Shown: in pieces, positions 20,069-28,206 of the stretch
Layout: each line of letters begins with the position of its first letter
Numbering within the stretch: position 1 is the stretch's first letter
Source: JAXGMQ01 sp964613055
GTDB taxonomy: Bacteria; Caldisericota; Caldisericia; JAAYUI01
Reading direction: 5' to 3'
NCBI GenBank assembly: GCA_964613055.1
Contig: CAZTGD010000004.1
Location: 14,257-78,256, forward strand
Length of the DNA: 64,000 bases
The notes under the pieces: model-generated
What the model saw: the letters and a program-made list of their open reading frames with translations, nothing else
Database searches by the model: none
Told to the model about the DNA's origin: nothing
Position numbers and translations under genes: made by a program

Positions 20069-20542
20069 CTATCCTTTATTACTCCTTGTAAACACATTCA
20101 AGTAGGTCAACTTCTTCTCGTGTTCAGACCATTGACTACTCGGCTTCTTAAGGGTTTTGATGATTTCAGCCTTCCTTTTGGTGAGACTATCTATCCTGAT
20201 TGTCATATCTGTGTGGTCATCAAGAGCTTCAGTTTTAAGGGGTGGGTATATTAACCATCCAACAAAGAAGATTACCAGTCCTACTGGGATCATGATTGAA
20301 CTGAGTAACTTAAGGGGTGTGTAAATTGCAGTTACCAAAAACACTATAGAAAATAGAATACCAAAAAGCATAGTCCTTGAGAGGGGCATTATGCAAACAA
20401 ACAGTGCCTTTTTTCTATCTTTTGCAACTTGAATTGATTCATCAACCCGATAAAGGAACTCAACCATCAAGAGCTCTTCTTTATTTGCACAATCAGCGCA
20501 TATCGGATATGGAGTATTCTTCTCACATTTTCTGCATTTCAT
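20069..20542 (-). CDS. Zinc-ribbon/two-helix membrane protein, fourth of a paralogous set, 157 aa
   Basis: Family not recognised. The N-terminus has CRKC and CADC pairs separated by a YPI-type spacer (first Cys at residue 3), typical of a small zinc ribbon. About 40 charged, probably coiled-coil residues follow, then two hydrophobic segments (about 57-75 and 80-98), then a second charged helical tail with the sequence KKPSSQWSEHEKK. It lies 12 bases before gatB and is the last of four similar genes. It keeps all four Cys. It is probably a cytoplasmic zinc-ribbon protein held at the membrane; its role is unknown. Confidence 0.75.
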   Translation of the reverse strand: MKCRKCEKNTPYPICADCANKEELLMVEFLYRVDESIQVAKDRKKALFVCIMPLSRTMLFGILFSIVFLVTAIYTPLKLLSSIMIPVGLVIFFVGWLIYPPLKTEALDDHTDMTIRIDSLTKRKAEIIKTLKKPSSQWSEHEKKLTYLNVFTRSNKG

Positions 20543-20555
20543 AATGGCTATACCT

Positions 20556-21032
20556 CTACCATTTGAAAGCCAGTTTTAATGTGTCATCGATTCTACGTTT
20601 ATCCCTGAGTTTGTTTAGTATTAACCTCATACTATCCAATCTTCTTCTATTCGCATTTATTTTGAACTGCGTATCAATCTGATCGAGTGTGTTATCAACA
20701 TAATCTGGTGAGATTTCAGTCAAACCCAGAAAGATAACGTATACAATTAGGAATAGCATTGTCAGGAATAGAAGCACCTGAAAAAGAGGATTAATTATGT
20801 AAGAAATAAGGACTACTAGTATGCCAATAAGAATAATGAATGGTGCTAAGGTGATAATAGTTAGCGCTATTGTTTTGAACTTGGTTAAATTAAATTCGGC
20901 AAGTTTTTTCTTGTCGTTTTGTAACTGTTTATCTGTAGCAGTTAATGAATCAAGAAGCCTTTGTTTATCGTCATAAGCGCAATTCTTGCATACCGGAAAT
21001 CTTGAAGATTCACCGTATTCTCTGCATTTCAT
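20556..21032 (-). CDS. Zinc-ribbon/two-helix membrane protein, third of a paralogous set, 158 aa
   Basis: Paralogue of its neighbours on both sides. The N-terminus is MKCREY...FPVCKNC, so the second Cys of the first pair is replaced by Tyr, leaving three ligands. A coiled-coil-like segment, two long hydrophobic helices (about 55-75 and 82-103) and a charged helical tail follow. An in-frame extension reaches 21062, but AAAGGAG eight bases before the ATG at 21032, and alignment of the Cys with the sisters, favour this start. Function unknown; it sits inside the gat operon. Confidence 0.72.
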   Translation of the reverse strand: MKCREYGESSRFPVCKNCAYDDKQRLLDSLTATDKQLQNDKKKLAEFNLTKFKTIALTIITLAPFIILIGILVVLISYIINPLFQVLLFLTMLFLIVYVIFLGLTEISPDYVDNTLDQIDTQFKINANRRRLDSMRLILNKLRDKRRIDDTLKLAFKW

Positions 21033-21058
21033 CACAGTTACTCCTTTCTCTGACTGAA

Positions 21059-21532
21059 TCACACTCCCCTGAAGCTGATTGAAAGCCTGCCGTCCATGCT
21101 CCAGCTGGACTCATTTTTTCTCAAAAGAGCTGTAAGTCTCTTTTTATATCCCATCATCTGGTAGTTCTTCTGCTTGATATTTATTAGTGCAATGCCATTC
21201 CTGATGTTATTCCGTGGGATTTCACCCCAGAAATAAACTGCTACTGTAGGGAATATAGCTATTGGTAAAGCGGATAGAATCTGCAATTCAACTTTTTTGA
21301 GCAAAGAGACAAGCATAAGAAATAACAATGATGTCATGAACAATAATAGTGATAACCAGAAGTTGTATGTTACTCTGGGTAATTTGAATGTCCTGATTAT
21401 TATTTCAAACTTGTTCAATCGAATCTGTTTGTTTATTATTACGATGCTGTTAATAAGTCTTTTTTGATTATTGCTTGAGCAATCCTTGCATATTGGATAG
21501 ACTGATTTCTTCCTATATATCCTGCATCTCAA
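21059..21532 (-). CDS. Zinc-ribbon/two-helix membrane protein, second of a paralogous set, 157 aa
   Basis: Same architecture as its neighbours: N-terminal MRCRIY...YPICKDC (again Cys to Tyr at the second ligand position), about 35 charged residues, two hydrophobic segments (about 57-76 and 83-103) and a charged tail that includes ALLRKNESSWSMD, similar to the tail of the fourth copy. The only SD-like sequence, AGGAGG, lies in the last codons of the preceding gene, 13 bases from the ATG, which implies coupled translation. Function unknown. Confidence 0.72.
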   Translation of the reverse strand: MRCRIYRKKSVYPICKDCSSNNQKRLINSIVIINKQIRLNKFEIIIRTFKLPRVTYNFWLSLLLFMTSLLFLMLVSLLKKVELQILSALPIAIFPTVAVYFWGEIPRNNIRNGIALINIKQKNYQMMGYKKRLTALLRKNESSWSMDGRLSISFRGV

Positions 21533-21534
21533 TT

Positions 21535-21954
21535 TTATTTCCTCCTTAGTAATCTCATTATTGATTGCCTTTCCCTCTTTAATTCATTTATCCATTTATT
21601 CTGCTCTTCATAGAAATCCATCTTTGCCAGCTTATCTGGGTAAACATCAAGCATACCAGCAATAAGAATCCCAAGCCCCACTACCAGAATGAAAAAACCA
21701 ATTATTGAATACCAGATGTTGATATCGCCAACCCATATGAAAGCTACACTTATACAGGTTAGCACAATACCCCAAACCAGACGTTTTGATTTAGTTCCAT
21801 TTGTCCTTTTTATGTTCCTAATTTCATCTCTTCCATCTTCTATGAGACGGTCGATCTCGTCAATTCGATCCAGTTCTTTTAATTCTTGTTCACTGGCACA
21901 TCGCCTGCAGATCGGGTATTTGGACTGTGAAGAGCATCTAATACATTTCATCAT
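21535..21954 (-). CDS. Zinc-ribbon/two-helix membrane protein, first of a paralogous set, 139 aa
   Basis: The shortest member of the set. It keeps both Cys pairs (CIRC and CRRC, separated by a YPI spacer), then a strongly charged coiled-coil-like segment (about 20-50), two hydrophobic helices (about 58-75 and 80-100) and a basic tail (ELKRERQSIMRLLRRK). Its ATG overlaps the gatA stop codon, so it is translationally coupled to gatA. That coupling makes a chance insertion unlikely and ties the set to the amidotransferase operon. No known family can be named. Confidence 0.75.
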   Translation of the reverse strand: MMKCIRCSSQSKYPICRRCASEQELKELDRIDEIDRLIEDGRDEIRNIKRTNGTKSKRLVWGIVLTCISVAFIWVGDINIWYSIIGFFILVVGLGILIAGMLDVYPDKLAKMDFYEEQNKWINELKRERQSIMRLLRRK

Positions 21955-23315
21955 TTCATGTCCCTTTCGAGAACCTTTGCAATGTCTGCAATGCTATCAT
22001 CGCTGAATCCTGGTCCTGTCAACTGCATGCCAATTGGTCTTCCTTGCGAGTCGTTACTTGTTGGAACAGAGATCGCTGGGACTCCAGCAAGTGCCTGGAT
22101 GATCGTAAGCATATCGCATGCATACATATCTAGTGGATCCAATACTTTTCCAATGGGGAAAGCTGTTGTTGTAGTTGTTGGAGTGAGAATCACATCACAG
22201 GATGTGAAAGCGTAAAATAGCTCTTGGGATAACTTGGCTCTCATTCTACATGCTTGAATGTAGTAAGCATCATAGAAACCCTCTGAAAGGGCGTACGTCC
22301 CAACAAGGATTCGTCTTCGAACCTCTTCGCCAAAGCCCTTAGATCGTGTCTTTCTGTACTGTCTGTCCAGGTCATCATCTTTTTCACACAAACCATATCG
22401 AACGCTGTCAAATCTAGATAGGTTTGCAGAGCACTCTGATGGTGCAATCAGCTGATATGTAGACACAGAATGCTTCAGGTTAGGTATCTCGATATCGACA
22501 AACTTTGCTCCACTTGATTCAAGCACTTTTCTGCTCGAATCAAGATTGGCAATAATATTCGGGTCAATTGACAGATCAGCCAATTGCTTTGGGATGCCGA
22601 TGGTTATTGAATCGACCGAAGGTATTGGTTTTGGATTCCACTCAACCGATGTCGCATCCTTCGGGTCATAACCACGAATTACTTTCAGTAGCAGTGACGC
22701 ATCATCAACCGTTTGAGCCATAGTGCCAATCTGATCAAGACTGGAGGCAAATGCAACCAGTCCATACCTTGATACTGTACCATATGTTGGTCTGATACCA
22801 ACAAGACCACAGAAGGACGCGGGTTGTCTTACCGATCCTCCAGTGTCAGAACCCAGTGCTCCTAGAGCCATTCCACTGGCTACCGCTACCGCTGATCCTG
22901 ATGATGAACCTCCGGGAACGAGTGATGTATCGATGGGGTTTCTACTCACACCAAAAGCAGAATACTCCCCAGAAGCACCCATTGCAAACTCATCCAAGTT
23001 GGTTTTACCGATGATCAGTGTCCCTGCATTCTCAAGTTTTTCGACTGCATCTGCAGAGTAAAGCGATTTGTAATTTCCCAGTATTTTAGAACCACAGGAG
23101 AGTTTTATGTTTTCAACTGCAATGTTGTCTTTAATGGCTATTGGTATACCTTTTAACTGCCCCGTTCTTTCATTTTTCCTGTCGTAGGTTTCCGTAATAA
23201 AGGCGTTCAGTGTTTTCTCTTGATTAGAATAATTGTCTCTGCATTGCTCAAGAATGTCCGTTTGTCTTGAAGGGTTCTGAGAAATTGATTGTACGGCTTC
23301 TTTTATTGTTATCAT
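21951..23315 (-). CDS. gatA: Asp-tRNA(Asn)/Glu-tRNA(Gln) amidotransferase subunit A
   Basis: The glutaminase subunit of GatCAB, an amidase-signature enzyme that frees ammonia from glutamine for transfer to tRNA-bound Glu or Asp. The Ser-cisSer-Lys triad elements are visible: the Lys in GIPIAIKDN and the Gly/Ser-rich core GGSSSGSAVAVASG...GSDTGGSVRQPASFCG. The 454-residue length is slightly short of the usual 480 or so. Its ATG overlaps the gatC stop (ATGA), and its own stop overlaps the first zinc-ribbon gene. Confidence 0.97.
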   Translation of the reverse strand: MITIKEAVQSISQNPSRQTDILEQCRDNYSNQEKTLNAFITETYDRKNERTGQLKGIPIAIKDNIAVENIKLSCGSKILGNYKSLYSADAVEKLENAGTLIIGKTNLDEFAMGASGEYSAFGVSRNPIDTSLVPGGSSSGSAVAVASGMALGALGSDTGGSVRQPASFCGLVGIRPTYGTVSRYGLVAFASSLDQIGTMAQTVDDASLLLKVIRGYDPKDATSVEWNPKPIPSVDSITIGIPKQLADLSIDPNIIANLDSSRKVLESSGAKFVDIEIPNLKHSVSTYQLIAPSECSANLSRFDSVRYGLCEKDDDLDRQYRKTRSKGFGEEVRRRILVGTYALSEGFYDAYYIQACRMRAKLSQELFYAFTSCDVILTPTTTTTAFPIGKVLDPLDMYACDMLTIIQALAGVPAISVPTSNDSQGRPIGMQLTGPGFSDDSIADIAKVLERDMK

Positions 23316-23605
23316 GAATCATCTCCAATAATCCTTGGAACGATAATAAATTCATACTTTACTCTAGGGGCTTGATCGAGTACCTGTTCCCTTGTTAAAA
23401 CGTGACCGCATCTATCATGCCTTCTGACCAATGTACACTGTGGGGGGAGAACCATAGGACGTTCAATCTCCGATAAGTCAACATTCTGGATGTTGCTGAA
23501 GTGTTCAAGTAATCGGTTAATATCGACCATTATCTTTGAATCATCAGTAACATCAATCATTGCAAGGGCAGACACTCTTTTTATATCATCCTCATTAATT
23601 CGCAT
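23312..23605 (-). CDS. gatC: Asp-tRNA(Asn)/Glu-tRNA(Gln) amidotransferase subunit C
   Basis: Small GatC subunit that clasps GatA and GatB; 97 residues, the normal size. The N-terminus MRINEDDIKRVSALAMIDV matches the family pattern of a helix ending in LARL/I, and the middle has LLEHFSNIQNVDLSEIERP. A longer frame begins at 23635, but AGGAGG directly before the ATG at 23605 and the family length choose this start. First gene of the nine-gene gat/sigma operon. Confidence 0.92.
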   Translation of the reverse strand: MRINEDDIKRVSALAMIDVTDDSKIMVDINRLLEHFSNIQNVDLSEIERPMVLPPQCTLVRRHDRCGHVLTREQVLDQAPRVKYEFIIVPRIIGDDS

Positions 23606-23626
23606 ACTCCTCCTATTGTGGCAGTT

Positions 23627-23632
23627 ATTATA
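23627..23632 (-). promoter_or_regulatory. -10 element of the gatC operon promoter
   Basis: A perfect TATAAT on the minus strand, placed so that the transcript would start about 15 bases before the gatC ATG and just include its AGGAGG. The -35 region (CTGGAG at 17 bases) is poor. Confidence 0.5.
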
Positions 23633-23661
23633 CAAAGGATATCGGAAAACTCCAGGTGTCC

Positions 23662-23688
23662 TTGACAGAGTATGGTTTAACCTATACT
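23662..23688 (+). promoter_or_regulatory. Promoter of der, giving a near-leaderless transcript
   Basis: TTGACA (23662-23667) and TATACT (23683-23688) are 15 bases apart. The expected start near 23695 is only about four bases before the der ATG at 23699, and no SD sequence precedes that ATG. Confidence 0.65.
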
Positions 23689-23698
23689 TTCACCACAC

Positions 23699-25051
23699 AT
23701 GAAATCCAGCAATACTGGAATTGAAGTAGTAAATGCTGAAACCACCAATGTGATGCCGGTTGTCGCTTTCATTGGACGACCATCCGTTGGTAAGTCCACC
23801 CTGTTCAACAGGATACTCGGTCATGGAGCTGTTATCACGGATGCCAGATTCGGTATTACAAGAGACCGCATTATGGAGGATTTCACATGGAACGGTGTGA
23901 AATTCACGCTTATGGACACTGGAGGCATCGCACCAAAAGAGGGACCTATCCAGGAACAGGTATCAATACAATCTGAGCTGGCTCTTGGTATGGCAGACTT
24001 TATCCTCTTTGTCGTTGATTCAAGGATCGGTCCAACTCAAGAGGACATCAATGTTGCCAGGATAATCAAGAAAGGCAAAGGCAATGTTATTCTGGTAGCT
24101 AACAAAGCTGACAACCTTGATTACTCAGAGTACAACCTCTATAGCTTGGGGTTTGGTGAACCATTCTATGTATCGGGAACAACAGGCAGGAACCTCGCTG
24201 AACTGCTTGATGATATAGCCAGCAGGATAAAGGAGAGGGTATCCGAAGCTAGCTTCGAGGATAGGCAGAAACACGTACCTAGGATCACAATAGCGGGAAG
24301 ACCGAACGTCGGTAAATCTTCATTGCTCAACAAACTCACCGGACAAAAGAGAGCAACCGTCAGTACAGTTGCAGGAACAACCAGAGATGCAGTTGATACT
24401 GACGTCATTTATAAAGACAAGCCCTATAAACTCGTTGATACAGCAGGCATTGTGCGCAAGTACAAGTTCAAAAGCCAACTCGATTATGTAACATTCAAAC
24501 GATCACAACAGGCGATACATCGAAGTGATGTTGTTATCTTGGTTGTTGATGGCAATGAGGGTATTGTGTTTGCGGACAAACAACTAGCTAACTTTATCGC
24601 GGATGAAAAAAAAGCCTGTGTAGTGATGATAAACAAGATTGATCTGGTCAGTGATAAACTCGAGTTGTACAAGAAGATCGATTATGCATTCAGATTCATG
24701 TCATGGGCACCTAGACTATCGGTCTCTGCACTGACAGGCAAACGTGTTAACGATGTGTTTGATCAATTGGTCAAGGTGATTGACAGCTACAATCTTATGA
24801 TTCCAACCAGCTCAATAAACAAGTGGATAAACGATGCCGTCAGTAGTACCAGCCCCACTCCCCATAGAGGCATTCTATTGAAGTTGTTCTATGCTGTGCA
24901 AACGGGTGTTCGACCACCTCGATTTGATTTCTTTGTAAACGAACCAAAGGCTGTTAATCCAACATACGAACGCTACCTAATCAATTCCTTCAGAGACAAG
25001 TTTAGTTTTTTGGGTAGTCCTGTTATCTTTAACTGGAGGTCGAGAAGATGA
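23699..25051 (+). CDS. der: Ribosome-biogenesis GTPase Der (EngA)
   Basis: Double GTPase needed for 50S subunit maturation. Two G domains are plain: GRPSVGKST with DTGG and NKAD in the first half, GRPNVGKSS with DTAG and NKID in the second, then the KH-like domain (about 355-450, RGILLKLFYAVQTGVRPPRFDFFVN). The length is 450 residues. About 20 polar residues precede the first G domain, slightly longer than usual. No ribosome site is present; the promoter position suggests translation from the 5' end. gpsA overlaps its stop by four bases. Confidence 0.97.
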   Translation: MKSSNTGIEVVNAETTNVMPVVAFIGRPSVGKSTLFNRILGHGAVITDARFGITRDRIMEDFTWNGVKFTLMDTGGIAPKEGPIQEQVSIQSELALGMADFILFVVDSRIGPTQEDINVARIIKKGKGNVILVANKADNLDYSEYNLYSLGFGEPFYVSGTTGRNLAELLDDIASRIKERVSEASFEDRQKHVPRITIAGRPNVGKSSLLNKLTGQKRATVSTVAGTTRDAVDTDVIYKDKPYKLVDTAGIVRKYKFKSQLDYVTFKRSQQAIHRSDVVILVVDGNEGIVFADKQLANFIADEKKACVVMINKIDLVSDKLELYKKIDYAFRFMSWAPRLSVSALTGKRVNDVFDQLVKVIDSYNLMIPTSSINKWINDAVSSTSPTPHRGILLKLFYAVQTGVRPPRFDFFVNEPKAVNPTYERYLINSFRDKFSFLGSPVIFNWRSRR

Positions 25052-26052
25052 GAATAATGGTTATGGGAGCGGGTGCCTGGGGTACCTCACTCGCCATTTT
25101 ATTGTCATCAAAGCCTCATGAAATCACGCTTTGGGCAAACAATAGGCAGTTATATGACACAATACTATCAGACAGACAGAACACCACCTATTTTCCTGGA
25201 TACCGTATACCGGACAACGTCAGTGTTGAACTTGACCCCTTGACAGCTACAAAGGATGTAGATATACTCATATCCGCTGTACCTGGGAAGTATCTAAGGT
25301 CGGTTTCCAGGGAGTTTGTGACATACCTTGAAAATCAAACAGAGGTGCTGTCTGTTACTAAAGGGATAGACCACGAAACCTCGCAGACAATGTCCCAAGT
25401 GCTCAGAGAAGAATGGGGTTTGGCTGATGACAGAGTAGCGGTTCTTTCAGGACCAAACTTTGCGAGAGAGGTTGCAGAAGGAATGCCAACAGCGTCTGTG
25501 GTTGCTTCAAGCAATCGCAAACTGACTGAAAAACTTCAATCTCTCCTTTCAACGGATACATTCAGAGTTTATACCTCAGATGATATTGTCGGAGTCGAAT
25601 TGGGCGGTGTTATTAAAAATATCGTAGCAATTGGCGCTGGCATAATCGAAGGCGCGGGTTATGGTGCTAATACCAAATCTGCTCTCATCGTGCGTGGGTT
25701 AGAGGAAATAAGTCGACTCTTTAAAGCAGTCGGTGCAAAGGAACCCACACTCAGAGGCCTTTCGTGCCTGGGGGACGTTGTTGCTACATGCACCTCTGAC
25801 TTGTCTAGAAACAAGTCATTTGGTAAGTTGCTGGGTGAAGGTTTGACTATGCAACAAGCCAGAAGTAAGATTTCAGTTGCAGGAAAGGCGATTGAGGGTC
25901 TTGACTCGCTAGAAGGTTTGCTTAAACTAGCAGGTCGTTGCTTTGTGAGACTCCCAATTGCCGAGGAGATTATGTCAATTGTTAACTCGCAAACATCGGC
26001 TTCATCAGCCATCAGTAGGTTGATGGAGAGAGAATTAAAATCAGAGTCCTAG
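25048..26052 (+). CDS. gpsA: Glycerol-3-phosphate dehydrogenase [NAD(P)+]
   Basis: Reduces dihydroxyacetone phosphate to sn-glycerol 3-phosphate for phospholipid synthesis. The N-terminal nucleotide fold (MGAGAWGTSLA), SVTKGI, the catalytic-domain segments LSGPNFAREVA and GVELGGVIKNIVAIGAGI with the active Lys, and GDVVATCTSDLSRN are all in place at 334 residues. Its ATG overlaps the der stop codon, and the HU gene follows 17 bases later. Confidence 0.96.
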   Translation: MRIMVMGAGAWGTSLAILLSSKPHEITLWANNRQLYDTILSDRQNTTYFPGYRIPDNVSVELDPLTATKDVDILISAVPGKYLRSVSREFVTYLENQTEVLSVTKGIDHETSQTMSQVLREEWGLADDRVAVLSGPNFAREVAEGMPTASVVASSNRKLTEKLQSLLSTDTFRVYTSDDIVGVELGGVIKNIVAIGAGIIEGAGYGANTKSALIVRGLEEISRLFKAVGAKEPTLRGLSCLGDVVATCTSDLSRNKSFGKLLGEGLTMQQARSKISVAGKAIEGLDSLEGLLKLAGRCFVRLPIAEEIMSIVNSQTSASSAISRLMERELKSES

Positions 26053-26069
26053 AAGGAGGGCAGTTTAGA

Positions 26070-26342
26070 ATGACGAAACCAGAACTGATTGAGAAGATTG
26101 CACTTGCCACCAAGCACTCAAAGAAGGATTGCACGACCATGTTGGAAGCGACACTTGATTCCATCAAGGAAGCAATGTCCAGCGGTGAGAAGGTTTTACT
26201 GGTTGGTTTCGGTTCTTTCTACGTTCGTGAGAGAGCCGCAAGAAAGGGTGTAAACCCAAAGACCCGTAAACCACTGCAGATCCCAGCCAAGAAGGTGCCA
26301 GCGTTTAAGCCAGGCAAGGATCTCAAGGAATCAGTAGCCTAG
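26070..26342 (+). CDS. HU-family DNA-binding protein
   Basis: Small histone-like dimeric DNA-bending protein, 90 residues. KPELIEKIA at the start, the GFGSFYVRERAARKGVNP arm region and the C-terminal PAKKVPAFKPGKDLK are characteristic. A strong GAAGGAGG lies before the ATG. Third gene of the der-gpsA operon, though a high-abundance protein like this may also have its own promoter inside gpsA. Confidence 0.95.
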   Translation: MTKPELIEKIALATKHSKKDCTTMLEATLDSIKEAMSSGEKVLLVGFGSFYVRERAARKGVNPKTRKPLQIPAKKVPAFKPGKDLKESVA

Positions 26343-26369
26343 GTAGGTAACCTAGCGATTTCTGATTTT

Positions 26370-26410
26370 CAAGAGGTAGCTTATCTTTTTAAGTTACCTC
26401 TTGGCTTGTC
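26370..26410 (+). terminator. Possible terminator after the HU gene
   Basis: CAAGAGGTA (26370-26378) pairs with TACCTCTTG (26395-26403), with further CTT/AAG pairing inside. The run of T after the hairpin is weak (TTGGCTTGTC), so termination may be partial and the tRNAs may share the transcript. Confidence 0.45.
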
Positions 26411-26417
26411 TAAGTGA

Positions 26418-26495
26418 CGGGGCGTGGCGCAGTTTGGTTAGCGCGTCAGTCTGGGGGACTGAAGGTCGGAAGTTCGAATCTTCTCGCCCCGACCA
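26418..26495 (+). tRNA. tRNA-Pro (anticodon GGG)
   Basis: The acceptor stem CGGGGCG pairs with CGCCCCG, with the C1-G72 pair typical of bacterial proline tRNA. The anticodon stem TCAGT/ACTGA encloses the loop CTGGGGG (anticodon GGG). The T arm contains GTTCGAATC and CCA is encoded. Confidence 0.95.
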
Positions 26496-26546
26496 CTGAC
26501 TGCACAGCTTTGAATTATTAATGTGTATTGCACGTTTTAGAAGGTG

Positions 26547-26623
26547 CGGGACGTGGCTCAGTTTGGTAGAGCGCTTGGTTCGGGACCAAGAGGTCAGCAG
26601 TTCGAATCTGCTCGTCCCGACCA
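26547..26623 (+). tRNA. tRNA-Pro (anticodon CGG)
   Basis: The acceptor stem CGGGACG pairs with CGTCCCG (again C1-G72). The anticodon stem CTTGG/CCAAG encloses TTCGGGA (anticodon CGG). The T loop GTTCGAATC is present and CCA is encoded. A small ACCG/CGGT hairpin followed by TTTTG just downstream may end transcription. Confidence 0.95.
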
Positions 26624-26698
26624 CTGACCGGTACTTCGGTTTTGTGGTGAGGATCCCGGTTGAAAAAATGTGACAAGAATCCATAGGTTTTTTATGCG

Positions 26699-26727
26699 TT
26701 GTACATGTAATGTTTTGAATGTATCAT
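26699..26727 (+). promoter_or_regulatory. Promoter of the decarboxylase gene, leaderless
   Basis: TTGTAC (26699-26704) and TATCAT (26722-26727) are 17 bases apart. The seventh base after the -10 is the G of an in-frame GTG at 26734. Confidence 0.6.
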
Positions 26728-26733
26728 CGTATT

Positions 26734-28176
26734 GTGAGAAATGTGAGTCAAAACCAAAGTAGAGTACCTCTGATTTCAAAACTTAAAGCGCATGTTGATC
26801 TCAACTCAACCTCATTCCATGTGCCTGGTCATAGTTCAGGAAGATTGGTACCAAAAGATATCCTAGATTTAATCGGTACAGGTGTTTTTAATTCAGATCT
26901 CACGGAGATAGCAGGATTGGATAACCTCCATCATCCAGTAGAAGCGATAAGACAAGCTCAACTTTTAGCGGCTGAAGCTTATGAAACTAAAGAAACCCAT
27001 TTCCTTGTTGGAGGTTCAAGCGCTGGCATAAAAACTATGATGCTTGCAAGCTTGAACCCTGGTGAAAAACTCGTTATTTCAAGAGATTGCCACAAATCAG
27101 CAATTAACGCGTTGATTCTTGGTAGTATTGAACCTGTGTTTGTTTATCCAAGCAATGATGATTTTCATTATCCAGCATCTTCAACGGATTATGTTGATAT
27201 ACTGGAAAAAAAAACTTCCGTACAAACAGTATTGATAACAGCTCCTAATTACTATGGGATGCTGAATGATGTCAAAACCATATCAGATAAAGCAAAGAGA
27301 AATAAATCGATAGTGATAGTTGATGAAGCTCATGGTTCTCATCTATGCTGGAGCAGTGAATTGCCTGAATCGTCATTATGCATGAATGTTGATATGGTAG
27401 TTCACAGCGCTCATAAAACGCTACCTGCCCTAACTCAGGGATCCTATCTGCATGTTGTTGGTCAGGGATCCAACTCTAACCGTCTAGGGAGTTTTTTGTC
27501 TATTATGCAAACCTCTTCGCCATCATATCCAATCATGGCATCATTGGATGCATGTAGAAAATACATGTATTTCAATGGCGAGAAGTGTCTTAAACAGACG
27601 CTTGATATTTCGAGATGGTTGAGAGATGAGATCAACTCTATCGATGGATTAAAATCCTGTTACAGAAAAGAAGCTATAGAGAACGGTGCTTTTGACAGTG
27701 ATGAAACAAAACTCTTCATTGATCTATCAGAATCTGGATTAGATGGGTATAAAGCTGATGAATTCCTGAGAACAAAAAATATATTTGTAGAGATGACAGA
27801 GTTTCGGGGTGTGTTGTGTATGATTACGGTTGCAACAAACTGGGATGATGCACATCGATTGGTAGAGGCGTTAAAGGATATGATTCATGATGTAGAAAAC
27901 AATCATAGTATGTGTCCAAGGGATTTAAACCCCCCTAGAACCAAACTGGATGTACTCCCAAGGGATGCTTTCTTTTCTGAAACTGCCTTGATACCGATAA
28001 CCGAAGCTATTGGAAGAGTGTCAGCATCTGTAGTAACATCTTGTCCTCCAGGAACCCCTGCTTTGATCCCTGGTGAAGTAATAACGGAAGCAATTGTGAG
28101 TTTTATGATAAATAAACTTGAAATGGATCAACCTATGGAAGGTGTTAGCGAATCTTGGATTAGTGTGGTTAAATAG
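26734..28176 (+). CDS. Orn/Lys/Arg decarboxylase family PLP enzyme, 480 aa
   Basis: Fold-type I PLP-dependent basic amino acid decarboxylase of the short form found in Gram-positive bacteria (SpeA/YaaO-like); the substrate (arginine, lysine or ornithine) cannot be told from sequence. It would produce a polyamine or its precursor. Visible landmarks: HVPGHSSGR, DLTEIAGLDNLHHP, GSSAGIKTMMLA, the DEAHGSHL cofactor-binding Asp region, the Schiff-base Lys in HSAHKTLPALTQGS, and a C-terminal domain ending in PPGTPALIPGE. An ATG at 26719 is in frame but lies inside or upstream of the -10 element. The GTG at 26734 coincides with the expected transcript start and is preferred. Confidence 0.9.
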   Translation: MRNVSQNQSRVPLISKLKAHVDLNSTSFHVPGHSSGRLVPKDILDLIGTGVFNSDLTEIAGLDNLHHPVEAIRQAQLLAAEAYETKETHFLVGGSSAGIKTMMLASLNPGEKLVISRDCHKSAINALILGSIEPVFVYPSNDDFHYPASSTDYVDILEKKTSVQTVLITAPNYYGMLNDVKTISDKAKRNKSIVIVDEAHGSHLCWSSELPESSLCMNVDMVVHSAHKTLPALTQGSYLHVVGQGSNSNRLGSFLSIMQTSSPSYPIMASLDACRKYMYFNGEKCLKQTLDISRWLRDEINSIDGLKSCYRKEAIENGAFDSDETKLFIDLSESGLDGYKADEFLRTKNIFVEMTEFRGVLCMITVATNWDDAHRLVEALKDMIHDVENNHSMCPRDLNPPRTKLDVLPRDAFFSETALIPITEAIGRVSASVVTSCPPGTPALIPGEVITEAIVSFMINKLEMDQPMEGVSESWISVVK

Positions 28177-28206
28177 AATTACTGCTTGTTTTGTTTCAAG
28201 ATTGAT

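Noticed and set aside
26394..26779. Minus-strand open frames across the two tRNA-Pro genes
   Set aside because: These read as the familiar artefact peptides (WSGREDSNFRP-like) produced when tRNA genes are translated backwards.
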